Shown piece by piece: positions 1 to 8,027 of a stretch of 13,710 nt of DNA (positions are counted from its first letter, which is position 1; every line of letters begins with the position of its first letter). The notes under the pieces were generated by a model. It did no database searches. It was not told where the DNA came from and saw nothing but the letters and a program-made list of their open reading frames with translations. The stretch spans positions 1-13,710 of the forward strand of contig PASX01000057.1 in the NCBI GenBank assembly GCA_002713455.1, written 5' to 3'. Origin of the DNA: Fidelibacterota bacterium. GTDB taxonomy: Bacteria > Fidelibacterota > Marinisomatia > Marinisomatales > TCS55. The position numbers and the translations under genes were made by a program.

Positions 1-479
1 ATTTTGTTTTTGGAGGTGGTGTTCTGGGTTCTATAATAATATTAAATGAAGTAGTTAATGGTGAAAAAGAGGATATTGAAGGTGAGCCATTTGTTGGACG
101 TGCAGGAAAACTATTAGATAAAATTTTGATTGCCATAGGTCGATCTCGAAATAAAGATGTTTTTATTTGTAATGTATTAAAGTGTAGACCACCTAATAAT
201 AGAGACCCATTATCAACAGAAGTAAAAGAGTGCGAACCCTATTTGAAGCATCAAATTAATTTGATTAAGCCAAAACTAATTGTAGCTTTAGGTAGAATAG
301 CTGGAAAGACTCTTCTTGGTGTGGATAATTCGTTGAAAAGTATGCGTGGTGAGATACATAATTATTATGATATTCCGCTTATAGTAACATATCATCCTGC
401 TGCACTATTAAGAAATCCTAATTGGAAACCTCAAGCATGGAAGGATTTTAAATGGATCAAATCCATTATAGAATCATAA
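1..479 (+). CDS. Uracil-DNA glycosylase family 4-like protein, C-terminal part (5' partial)
   Basis: The enzyme family removes uracil from DNA to start base-excision repair. The gene enters from the left edge; its frame is open from base 3, and no start is in view. The TTG at 126 lies inside a conserved block, so it is not the start. Visible family features are VFGGG, GEPFVGRAGKLLDK, then NVLKCRPPNNRDP and KECEPYL, whose two cysteines match the third and fourth ligands of the family's 4Fe-4S cluster. The C-terminal YHPAALLRNP motif follows. The first two cysteine ligands would lie upstream of the window. The usual motif 1 GEAPG (or GEGPG) is replaced by EVVNG at bases 48-62, so activity is uncertain. 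Three bases separate its stop from the ATG of dnaB. The family call is firm; the catalytic status is not. Confidence 0.87.
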   Translation, partial: FVFGGGVLGSIIILNEVVNGEKEDIEGEPFVGRAGKLLDKILIAIGRSRNKDVFICNVLKCRPPNNRDPLSTEVKECEPYLKHQINLIKPKLIVALGRIAGKTLLGVDNSLKSMRGEIHNYYDIPLIVTYHPAALLRNPNWKPQAWKDFKWIKSIIES

Positions 480-482
480 TTG

Positions 483-1850
483 ATGGCAACAAGTAAATCA
501 AACTTAGAAAAACAACCACAATCTAGAGAAGCTGAAGAAGCTGTCTTGGGATCTATGCTTATTTCTAAGGAAGCTGTGAGTAAAACTTTACAATGGCTTC
601 CTTCTGCTGATTATTTTTATATAGATAATCATGTAAAAATATTTTCATGTATGCTAAATCTTTTTGAAAATGGTGAGCCAATAGATGCGGTTTCTGTTGT
701 CGAAGAATTAAAAAAAGAAAAAAAATTAAAAAGTGTAGGTGGAGCATATTTTATAACTAGTTTATCGAATTCAGTGCCTACAACTGCAAATGTAGAACAC
801 TATGCTAAAATTGTTTTAGAAAAGTATATCTTACGTAAACTAATTGAAGTATCTAACGAAGTTTCAAAGAATGCATTTGATGACAGTCAAGTTGTTGGTG
901 ACATTTTAGATGATGCAGAATCTAAAATATTTAATATAACTGAGAAACGACTTCGTGGAGAAGGGTTTGATCATATTAAACCAATCCTCCAAAAATCTTT
1001 TGATGAAATGGATCAAATTGCATCAAAGCCTGGAAGTGTTACAGGTGTTGCCTCAGGTTTAATGGATCTAGATGATATAACATCAGGTTTCCAAAAGGGT
1101 GAATTAATTATTGTTGCCGGAAGACCTGGAATGGGAAAAACTGCTTTAGCACTTTCTATGGCAAGAAATGCAGCAGTTACAGACAAAACAGGGATTGGTA
1201 TGTTTAGTCTTGAAATGGCTAATCATCAATTAGCTATGAGACTTTTATGTGCTGAGGGACGCGTTGATAGTCATCTTGTTAGAACTGGAAAACTTCCAAA
1301 AAATCAATGGAAAAATTTAAGTTTAGCTGTAGGGCAATTGGCTGAAGCTCCCATCTTTCTTGATGACACGGCAGGAATGTCAGTACTTGAAGTAAGAGCA
1401 AAAGCGAGACGTTTAAAGGCTGAAAAAGATATAGGTTTAATTATTGTTGATTATCTGCAACTAATGACAGGTCCTAAAGGTGTCGAAAGTCGTCAACAAG
1501 AAATTTCACAAATTTCAAGATCACTAAAGAACTTAGCTAAAGAAATTGAGGTACCAATTTTGGCACTTTCACAGTTATCAAGAGCTGTCGAAAATAGAAG
1601 TGATAGACGTCCACAATTATCAGATTTAAGGGAATCTGGAGCAATTGAACAGGATGCTGATGTAGTTATTTTCTTATATCGTCCTTGGGTATATACTCAA
1701 GAAGATGAAGACAGAGGTAAGGCAGAAATAATTGTTGCAAAACAGCGGAATGGTCCAACAGGTAAATTAGAAGCTACATTTATTGATCGATTTGCCCGTT
1801 TTGAAAATATGTCTGCTTATGCAAGCGTGGAAGAAGATCCTGTATTCTAA
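483..1850 (+). CDS. dnaB: Replicative DNA helicase DnaB
   Basis: This is the hexameric ATP-driven helicase that unwinds DNA at the replication fork and contacts primase. At 455 residues it has the usual family length. The helical N-terminal domain covers about residues 10-115 (SREAEEAVLGSML near its start), followed by a linker and a RecA-like C-terminal motor. Walker A is GRPGMGKT at residues 213-220 and Walker B is DYLQL from D323. The LRESGAIEQDADVV block and KQRNGPTGKL, with its arginine finger, are also present. No intein interrupts the P-loop or the other motifs, although dnaB is a frequent intein host. I chose ATG 483 over the adjacent TTG 480 because the family usually starts shortly before this point. 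There is no evident Shine-Dalgarno site. The stop TAA shares its last base with the ATG of rel, which suggests translational coupling. Confidence 0.97.
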   Translation: MATSKSNLEKQPQSREAEEAVLGSMLISKEAVSKTLQWLPSADYFYIDNHVKIFSCMLNLFENGEPIDAVSVVEELKKEKKLKSVGGAYFITSLSNSVPTTANVEHYAKIVLEKYILRKLIEVSNEVSKNAFDDSQVVGDILDDAESKIFNITEKRLRGEGFDHIKPILQKSFDEMDQIASKPGSVTGVASGLMDLDDITSGFQKGELIIVAGRPGMGKTALALSMARNAAVTDKTGIGMFSLEMANHQLAMRLLCAEGRVDSHLVRTGKLPKNQWKNLSLAVGQLAEAPIFLDDTAGMSVLEVRAKARRLKAEKDIGLIIVDYLQLMTGPKGVESRQQEISQISRSLKNLAKEIEVPILALSQLSRAVENRSDRRPQLSDLRESGAIEQDADVVIFLYRPWVYTQEDEDRGKAEIIVAKQRNGPTGKLEATFIDRFARFENMSAYASVEEDPVF

Positions 1851-4036
1851 TGATTAATCCAATCTCAAAATTTGCACCTTTTCTTGTTGGTGAGTATCCT
1901 AAAAGTTTTATGGAGTTAGTGAACAACATTACACATCATGAACAAATGACTGATGAAGATTTAAAAATTAATTTATGGAAAGCATATGAATTTGGGGTTA
2001 GAAAGCATGATGGTCAAAAACGAAAGTCTGGTGCTTCTTATTTTCATTCCCATTGCTTAGAAGTCGCAAAAATACTGGCATCCTGGAATATGGATCATAT
2101 TACAATTATTGGTGGCATGTTACATGATACAATTGAGGATACTGATACTACCTTAGATGAAATAGAGCAAGAATTTGGAAAAGATGTTGCTAGTTTGGTG
2201 AATGGAGTTAGTAAGCTTGGAGGAATTTCTTTTTCTAGTAGAAAAGCAAAGCAAGCTGGAAATTTTATGAAAATGCTTATTTCAGTAGCTAAGGATCTTA
2301 GAGTAATTATAATTAAGTTCGCAGATAGATTGCATAATATGTCAACTATAAAACATTTATCAAGGATTAAGCAACATCGTATAGCAATTGAAACAAGAGA
2401 TGTTTATGTCCCTCTAGCTCACAGATTAGGAATGGCCCAAGTAAAGTGGAAGTTAGACGATCTTATTTTAAAGACTTTAAATCCAAAGGCATATAAAGAT
2501 ATTGATGTTAAACTAAAATCTTCTAATAAGGAGAGGATAAAACATATTAATTTAATTACTAAGTCACTCCAAGACGAATTATCAAATTATAATATAAAGC
2601 CATTATTGTATGGAAGACCTAAGTCAAGGTCTTCTATATATGGTAAAATGGTTGAGAGAGGAAAACCGTTCGAAGAAATTTATGATGTTTTAGCAGTTCG
2701 GCTGATTGTTGATAAAGTTGAAGAATGTTATTTAGCCTTAGGTGTATTGCATCAGATTTACAAACCTATCCAAGATAGATTTAAAGATTTTATAGCTATG
2801 CCTAAAAGCAATGGATATCAATCAATTCATTCAACCGTCATTGGCCCTAAAGGCAAGATGGTAGAAATTCAAATAAGGACAAAGGATATGGAACAAACAG
2901 CCGAGATTGGTATAGCAGCACATTGGAGATATAAAAGCGATAATGTTCATTCTGAAAGTATTGATGGCCATGTAAAATGGCTTCGAGATTTATTAGAAAT
3001 ACTGCAAAGTGAAGAGAATGACCCAAAAGAGTTTATGCACTTACTTAAAATTGATCTTTTTAATGATGAAATTTTTGTTTTTACGCCTAAAGGTGATTTG
3101 ATTCAATTACCTGTAAAATCAACCCCAATAGATTTCGCATACCATGTTCATACAGAAGTTGGCCACACATGTCTTGGTGCCAAAATAAATTATAAGACAG
3201 TTCCACTGAATACTGCACTCAAGAATGGAGATACAATTGAAATTCTTTCTAGTGATTCTCAAAGTCCAAACTATAGTTGGTTAAAGTTTGCTGTTACTTC
3301 CAAGGCTCGAAGTCAAATAAGAAGATTCTTAAATAAAAAAGAGCGTGAAGAGAGTGTTAAAATAGGAAATGAAATTTTAAATAAAGGTCTAAGAAGATTA
3401 AAAATATTGAATCAATTGGATAAAATAAAATCGTCATATTCTAGATTTGGTTTTGGTGGTGAAATCCAATTAATTGAAGCTATTGGTAAAGGTGAAATAT
3501 CTATTAGAAATATTCTAGATAAAATTTCCCCAAATAATGAAGATATAAAAAAAGATGATCCTCCACGTTTTTTGTCATTTAAAAAAACTGAAAATAAAAA
3601 TATCAAGCTTGAAGGTATTTCGAACATTATGGCTAATTTTGGTAAATGTTGTAATCCTATTCCTGGTGATAACATGGTTGGATTCATAACACGTGGTCGT
3701 GGAATGACTGTGCATAGAGTTGATTGTAAAAGTTTACCATTGATTGATGAAGAATCTGATAGGATTGTTCCAGTTGATTGGGAAGTAGGGAAAAAAGACC
3801 TTTTTAATGTTCGTATGAAAGTAGTTGGTCAGGACAGAAAAGGTTTAGTTAAAGATATGACCGAAACTATAGCAAAATTAAATGTAAATATGACTTCGGT
3901 TGATATAAAAGTTAAAGACACAGTCGCCACCGCAATACTTATAATTCAAGTTAAAAATTTGAAAGAATTTGATCGTATTGTTCGTAATGTTTCAAAGGTT
4001 AATAGTATTGATTCAGTTGAGCGCGCTAAACATTAG
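1850..4036 (+). CDS. rel: Bifunctional (p)ppGpp synthetase/hydrolase, RelA/SpoT family
   Basis: The protein makes and degrades the stringent-response alarmone (p)ppGpp. At 728 residues it is a full-length long RSH protein. The N-terminal HD hydrolase domain keeps H68, H92-D93 (in LHDTIEDT) and D159 (in KFADRLHNM). The synthetase domain follows, with GRPKSRSSIYGKM, DVLAVRLIV and the RFKD motif at 310-313. An RxKD motif is typical of bifunctional Rel/SpoT rather than synthetase-only RelA. Next come a TGS domain (FVFTPKGDLIQLP), a Cys-rich zinc-finger-like region (C600-C601, H622, C626) and a C-terminal ACT domain. The hydrolase entry motif, usually GEPYxxHP, reads GASYFHSHC: Glu and Pro are lost and one residue is inserted before the metal-binding His. 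The gene starts on the last base of the dnaB stop. It is the only RSH gene visible here and probably does both jobs. Confidence 0.96.
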   Translation: MINPISKFAPFLVGEYPKSFMELVNNITHHEQMTDEDLKINLWKAYEFGVRKHDGQKRKSGASYFHSHCLEVAKILASWNMDHITIIGGMLHDTIEDTDTTLDEIEQEFGKDVASLVNGVSKLGGISFSSRKAKQAGNFMKMLISVAKDLRVIIIKFADRLHNMSTIKHLSRIKQHRIAIETRDVYVPLAHRLGMAQVKWKLDDLILKTLNPKAYKDIDVKLKSSNKERIKHINLITKSLQDELSNYNIKPLLYGRPKSRSSIYGKMVERGKPFEEIYDVLAVRLIVDKVEECYLALGVLHQIYKPIQDRFKDFIAMPKSNGYQSIHSTVIGPKGKMVEIQIRTKDMEQTAEIGIAAHWRYKSDNVHSESIDGHVKWLRDLLEILQSEENDPKEFMHLLKIDLFNDEIFVFTPKGDLIQLPVKSTPIDFAYHVHTEVGHTCLGAKINYKTVPLNTALKNGDTIEILSSDSQSPNYSWLKFAVTSKARSQIRRFLNKKEREESVKIGNEILNKGLRRLKILNQLDKIKSSYSRFGFGGEIQLIEAIGKGEISIRNILDKISPNNEDIKKDDPPRFLSFKKTENKNIKLEGISNIMANFGKCCNPIPGDNMVGFITRGRGMTVHRVDCKSLPLIDEESDRIVPVDWEVGKKDLFNVRMKVVGQDRKGLVKDMTETIAKLNVNMTSVDIKVKDTVATAILIIQVKNLKEFDRIVRNVSKVNSIDSVERAKH

Positions 4037-4058
4037 TTTATAAGATAAATTATAAGTT

Positions 4059-4469
4059 TTGGGCAGATTACTTGCCATTGATTTTGGTGATAAAAGAGTT
4101 GGTTTAGCTCTTTCAGACCCTATGCATATTATTGCTAAACCTTATAAAACTATTTCTTATTCAAATTATCAAAATTTATTAATTAAAATAAAAAACATTA
4201 TTCTAGATGAGGAAATAGAAAAAATTGTTTTAGGCTTACCTTTGAATATGAAAGGTGATAAATCTAATCAGACTAATTTAGTTCTTGAATTCTCTGAATT
4301 TATAAAAAATAATTTAGATATTCCTGTTGATATGCAAGATGAGAGGTTGAGTACTGTTAGCGCAAAAAAGTCTTTAATTGCCCAAAAAGTTAAAACTGGA
4401 CATAATAAAGATAGAATTGATGAAACTGCTGCTGCTATTTTTTTACAACATTATTTAGACCAAAATTGA
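4059..4469 (+). CDS. ruvX: RuvX/YqgF family RNase H-fold nuclease
   Basis: RuvX/YqgF proteins have been linked to 5' processing of pre-16S rRNA and proposed as Holliday junction resolvases. This copy is 136 residues, the normal family length. It has the first acidic residue D8 in AIDFGDKRVG, the LGLPLNMKG block, QDERLST and the final DETAAAIFLQ acidic motif, so the expected set of active-site acids appears complete. The start is taken as TTG 4059: an in-frame TAA lies two codons upstream, and the next ATG is after the first catalytic aspartate. There is no clear Shine-Dalgarno site. It begins 22 bases after rel, and its TGA stop overlaps the ATG of lnt by one base. Confidence 0.93.
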   Translation: MGRLLAIDFGDKRVGLALSDPMHIIAKPYKTISYSNYQNLLIKIKNIILDEEIEKIVLGLPLNMKGDKSNQTNLVLEFSEFIKNNLDIPVDMQDERLSTVSAKKSLIAQKVKTGHNKDRIDETAAAIFLQHYLDQN

Positions 4470-5959
4470 TGTTAATTAAAAAAATATCTTTTTCAAATAT
4501 TCAATTAGTTCTCTTTTCAAGTATTTTAATTGGGCTATCATATCCACCAATTCCTGGATTAACTATTTGGTTTGCGTTTATTCCTATTATTCACATATGG
4601 CTAACTCAAAAACCATGGGAATCATCAAAACTAACATTTTTGTTGGGAATTATTTCATATCTAATTGCTTTTCATTGGATGGGTCTAAATTCAGGTGCAT
4701 CACTTATGGCAGCTACTTTATCTCTAATTGGCGCACTACTTTATTTATCATTTTTTATTGCTATCTTAGGCTTTTTGGTATCTTGGATTGAAAATAAACA
4801 AGCAGGCTTAGGATTAGTTAGCATTCCATTCTTATGGGTTTCAATGGAGTGGATACGAAGTTTTGGTCCTCTAGGATTTCCTTGGGCCAATTTAGCAATC
4901 ACTCAAACAAAATTTTTACCTATGCTTCAAATTATTGATTTTACCGGCTCAGAAGGTGTCGGTTTTATTATAATAATTTTTAACATATTATTATATAGAA
5001 TCATCTCATCTTATTATATAAATAAGAAAAATATTTTTTTTCTTTTAATGACAATTTTAATTCCGTTGATTTTTGGTTCTATCAGAATCAATTTTTTAAA
5101 TAATCAGATTTGGGATTATAGAAAAGTAGCTGCAATTCAACCTAATATTAATCCAAATCAAAAATGGGAGCCATCATACAGAAATACTTTATATGATATA
5201 ATGGATTCATTAAATACAGAAGCATATAATTTGAGCCCTGAACTCGTTGTTTGGCCGGAAGCTGCGCTTCCTGCTTATGTTAGAGTTTCATCTATAAAGA
5301 ATAAGTATCAAAATCAAGTATTTGAATCGTCCATACCTCTAATTATAGGTACCGTAGATTTTTCCAGAGATTCGACAGGTCGAAAAGTCTATAATGGATC
5401 TATTTATTTTGGTTTAAATGGAAATAGTATGTATCATAAATTATTTTTAGTGCCTTTTGCAGAGTATATACCCTTTTCGGAAAAATTTACTATGCTAAAA
5501 AAATTAAATTTTGGGCAAGCAAACTTCACAAAAGGTTCTGAATATACAGTATTTCCTCTTGATTCCATTTATTTTAGTAATATGATATGTTATGAATCAA
5601 GCCATCAAAAAATAGCAAAAGGTTTTATAAATAAAGGAGCTCGATTTCTTACTATTCAGGCTAATGACGCATGGCTGCAAAATTCTTCTGGCGTAAGACA
5701 ACATTTTGAATTAGCTAGATTAAGAGCAATAGAATTAAGAACGGGTATTGTTAGAAGTGCAAATACTGGTATTTCTGGTATAATTGATCCTATTGGAAAT
5801 ACAATAGAAAAAATAGGATTTAATCAACAGTCAGTTTTTCAAGGAAAAATATTATTAAATAAAGGATTAACATTTTATGCAAAATATGGTAGTATTTTTG
5901 CTAAAATCTGTTTCATTTTTATGTTAATTCAGGGGTTCTTATTATTAAGACGTCAATAA
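4469..5959 (+). CDS. lnt: Apolipoprotein N-acyltransferase
   Basis: Lnt is the inner-membrane enzyme that adds the third acyl chain to the N-terminal cysteine of lipoproteins, using a phospholipid donor. The 496 residues match the family length. The N-terminal half is a bundle of hydrophobic segments including SYPPIPGLTIWFAFIP and WVSMEWIRSFGPLGFPW. The periplasmic half is a nitrilase-like domain with the expected Glu-Lys-Cys triad: E264 in VVWPEAALP, K324 in YHKLFLVPFAEYIPF and C374 in MICYES. A final hydrophobic segment near residues 475-492 closes the protein. I chose ATG 4469, which overlaps the ruvX stop, over the TTG one codon upstream. An Lnt implies diderm-type triacylated lipoproteins, consistent with the envelope genes that follow. 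Confidence 0.95.
   Translation: MLIKKISFSNIQLVLFSSILIGLSYPPIPGLTIWFAFIPIIHIWLTQKPWESSKLTFLLGIISYLIAFHWMGLNSGASLMAATLSLIGALLYLSFFIAILGFLVSWIENKQAGLGLVSIPFLWVSMEWIRSFGPLGFPWANLAITQTKFLPMLQIIDFTGSEGVGFIIIIFNILLYRIISSYYINKKNIFFLLMTILIPLIFGSIRINFLNNQIWDYRKVAAIQPNINPNQKWEPSYRNTLYDIMDSLNTEAYNLSPELVVWPEAALPAYVRVSSIKNKYQNQVFESSIPLIIGTVDFSRDSTGRKVYNGSIYFGLNGNSMYHKLFLVPFAEYIPFSEKFTMLKKLNFGQANFTKGSEYTVFPLDSIYFSNMICYESSHQKIAKGFINKGARFLTIQANDAWLQNSSGVRQHFELARLRAIELRTGIVRSANTGISGIIDPIGNTIEKIGFNQQSVFQGKILLNKGLTFYAKYGSIFAKICFIFMLIQGFLLLRRQ
5931..5935 (+). promoter_or_regulatory. Possible ribosome binding site for the DUF5683-like gene
   Basis: AGGGG lies within the end of lnt, eight bases before ATT 5944 and five before ATT 5941. 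G-rich runs are rare here. It supports a start upstream of the first conventional codon, TTG 5980, from which it is too far (44 bases) to act. Confidence 0.4.
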
Positions 5960-6573
5960 CAATATTATTTACTTTTTTATTGCTGATAAACTTTTCTATT
6001 TGTCAGGATAAAAATTCGAATCAATTAGATCCTATAATTAAATCACTGATAATTCCTGGATGGGGTCAGAAATCACTTAGTTTTTCAAAACGAGCAAGAT
6101 ATTATAATTATGTTGAATCAGGTCTTATATTAACAATATTAGGAACAACTACTTATTCGAATATCTTGAAAAAGAATTATATATCATTTGCCTCTAATCA
6201 TGCAGCCTTATCTTCATCAGGAAAAAATCATAAGTATTGGGTTGATATTGGGAATTACGATTCAATTAATGATTACAATAATGAACATCTAAGAAACAGA
6301 GAAGTAGATGATCTTTATCCAGAAGATAAAAAATGGAGTTGGGATTGGGATTTTGATTATAATAGAAAAACTTTTGAGAAAAGTAGGATACTCTCTGACC
6401 AAATGAAATTAGCTGCAACATTTGGTTTTGGCGCATTAATAATGAATCATGTTATTTCCTCTATTGATGCAATGTACCTTAAGCGTCTATCCATTAAAGA
6501 TAAGGCATATATGGAGCCTTACTTCAATGTTCAAAATGGCATGATAGGCTATTCAATTATTTTTTCTATATAA
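5944..6573 (+). CDS. DUF5683-like membrane protein with signal peptide, function unknown
   Basis: The function is unknown. SLIIPGWGQ near the N terminus and NHVISSIDAMYL near the C terminus resemble the DUF5683 family, common in the Bacteroidota and related phyla. Two hydrophobic segments can be seen (around GLILTILGTTTYSNIL and LAATFGFGALIMNHVIS), separated by a polar Trp/Asp-rich stretch (WSWDWDFDYN). The first conventional start in frame is TTG 5980, but that would leave only about seven hydrophobic residues before ICQD. The frame is open upstream and encodes KTSITILFTFLLLINFS, a good signal peptide core preceded by Lys. I therefore place the start at ATT 5944 (or ATT 5941), just after an AGGGG at 5931-5935, inside the end of lnt. 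No ATG or GTG is available. The product would be 209 residues. The gene is real with good confidence; the start and the family are less sure. Confidence 0.75.
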   Translation: MKTSITILFTFLLLINFSICQDKNSNQLDPIIKSLIIPGWGQKSLSFSKRARYYNYVESGLILTILGTTTYSNILKKNYISFASNHAALSSSGKNHKYWVDIGNYDSINDYNNEHLRNREVDDLYPEDKKWSWDWDFDYNRKTFEKSRILSDQMKLAATFGFGALIMNHVISSIDAMYLKRLSIKDKAYMEPYFNVQNGMIGYSIIFSI

Positions 6574-6577
6574 AATT

Positions 6578-7303
6578 ATGTTTAAAGATCCATTTGTTAA
6601 TTTGATTTATTTTCTTTCATTTTCAATTTCTATGATTTTAACTAGTAACTACGTTGGATGGATAATTCACTTTCTCATTTTTTTTATAACAATATTATTT
6701 TATTTAAAATCGATTGACTCAATTATTAAAGGTTTGAAACCATTATTATACTATTTTCCATTGATGCTTTTTTTTTATGTCGTTTTTTCCTTGTTATTAA
6801 CTAGCAATTCATTCATTCAAATAATTAATGAAGCTTTTTTTGGATTTATTAAACTTATTGTAATGGTTGGTGCCATGACAATATTTCTGGAATCTAAATA
6901 CGTTAATAATATTATTAATCACTTTCGAACTTTGTGGTCTAAAACAAATATACATTGGGAGTGGCCTGAAGATATTTTTGTTTTTTTAAGTATGACACAA
7001 AGATTCTATCCTACAGTTCAATCAAATTGGTCATCAATGTTTTCTACACGAAAATCATTAGGTATTGACAATAACAGATCCCACATAGATAAATTGATTT
7101 TTGCTGCGAAAAACCTTCCTAACATATTGCTTTTACATCTTCATTGGGCAGATGATATTGCTTTAGCAATGAAATTAAGAGGATATGGATCAAAATTTCC
7201 AAGAGGTGTTACTTTTCCTAGTAGATTAAAATTTATTCACCTTATTCAAATTTTTATTATTATATCTTTTTTTTGGATAATTCAAAAAATTGAAGCGTTA
7301 TAA
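6578..7303 (+). CDS. EcfT/CbiQ-like transmembrane (T) component of an energy-coupling factor transporter
   Basis: EcfT proteins are the membrane scaffold that joins two ATPases to a substrate-binding S component for uptake of vitamins or metal ions. This 241-residue protein has several hydrophobic segments in the first half (about 5-50, 60-77, 86-105) and one at the C terminus. Its later part carries the family's paired Arg signatures at the coupling helices: FSTRKSLG (R158) and, better conserved, ALAMKLRGYG (R201). FVFLSMTQRFYP corresponds to the conserved block before the first signature. The ATG at 6578 starts four bases after the preceding gene. No ATPase (EcfA) or S component lies in the window, so the substrate cannot be inferred. 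The superfamily call is fairly good; a different role in this lineage is possible. Confidence 0.78.
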   Translation: MFKDPFVNLIYFLSFSISMILTSNYVGWIIHFLIFFITILFYLKSIDSIIKGLKPLLYYFPLMLFFYVVFSLLLTSNSFIQIINEAFFGFIKLIVMVGAMTIFLESKYVNNIINHFRTLWSKTNIHWEWPEDIFVFLSMTQRFYPTVQSNWSSMFSTRKSLGIDNNRSHIDKLIFAAKNLPNILLLHLHWADDIALAMKLRGYGSKFPRGVTFPSRLKFIHLIQIFIIISFFWIIQKIEAL

Positions 7304-8027
7304 AGTCATAGTTCAGTATGATGGGTTAGCTTTTAATGGTTGGCAAACTCAAAAAAATGGTAGAACAATTCAAGGTGAAATAGAGTTAGCTTTAAGTAAA
7401 ATTAATAAATCAAAGAATGTTCGTATTCATGGTGCTGGTAGAACTGATACAGGTGTCCACGCAACTGGTCAAGTAGCACATTTTGATTTAGAGACATCTT
7501 TGGATTCGCTTCATTTAAAAGATGCAATAAACGGAAATTTATCTGACGATATTAGAATTATGAGTTGCGAACAAGTAAGTATGGATTTTCATGCTAGATT
7601 TTCAGCGATTAGAAGACATTATAATTATCGAATTAGAACAGATGGTTTTATTTTAGATAGAACTTACACTTGGATTGTTGAACCAGTTGATATAACAATT
7701 CTTAATGATGCTGCAGATATTCTCATTGGTGAACATGACTTTACTTCATTTAGTAAAAACAATGAAGATTTAGAGCACCATAGGTGTATTGTTTATGAAT
7801 CAATATGGAAAGCAGAAAATCAATTAGTAAATTATAGTATAATTGCTAATAGATTTTTACATCATATGATTAGATATTTAGTAGGAACTATGATAGAAAT
7901 AGCTCGAGGAAATTATAAAATGGAAGATTTCATCTATTTGTTTAATAACCCTCAAAAAAATGTTCACATTTTTAAAGCACCGCCTCATGGACTTGTATTA
8001 TGTCAGATAGATTATGATAAAACCTAA
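7290..8027 (+). CDS. truA: tRNA pseudouridine(38-40) synthase TruA
   Basis: TruA converts uridines 38-40 of the tRNA anticodon arm to pseudouridine. The protein has 245 residues, the usual length. It begins with the family pattern YKVIVQYDGLAFNGWQ and carries the catalytic motif GAGRTDTGVHA, with nucleophile D53. The later blocks ARFSAIRRHYNYRI, GEHDFTSFSK and NRFLHHMIRYLVGT are also typical. The start is TTG 7290: it places MKRYKVIVQYDG at the expected N terminus, and no ATG is available before the conserved core. It overlaps the ecfT-like gene by 14 bases and overlaps htrA by 14 bases at its end. No clear Shine-Dalgarno site precedes the TTG, so translation may depend on coupling to the upstream gene. 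Confidence 0.95.
   Translation: MKRYKVIVQYDGLAFNGWQTQKNGRTIQGEIELALSKINKSKNVRIHGAGRTDTGVHATGQVAHFDLETSLDSLHLKDAINGNLSDDIRIMSCEQVSMDFHARFSAIRRHYNYRIRTDGFILDRTYTWIVEPVDITILNDAADILIGEHDFTSFSKNNEDLEHHRCIVYESIWKAENQLVNYSIIANRFLHHMIRYLVGTMIEIARGNYKMEDFIYLFNNPQKNVHIFKAPPHGLVLCQIDYDKT

Noticed and set aside
126..479. TTG at 126 as the start of a 117-residue glycosylase gene
   Set aside because: The frame is open to the left edge and encodes conserved family residues (GEPFVGRAGKLLDK) before it, so the gene begins outside the window.
1119..1500. Intein or insertion in dnaB
   Set aside because: The P-loop through Walker B region reads without interruption and the protein has the ordinary length.
3412..3687. 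Antisense open frame within rel
   Set aside because: It lies wholly opposite the conserved C-terminal part of rel, has no recognisable protein features and no ribosome site.
4037..4058. Promoter or terminator in the 22-base rel-ruvX gap
   Set aside because: The gap is AT-rich but holds neither a stem with a T run nor a paired -35/-10.
4567..4791. Second open frame inside lnt on the same strand
   Set aside because: It is an out-of-frame shadow of the membrane-spanning part of lnt, whose own frame is fully conserved.
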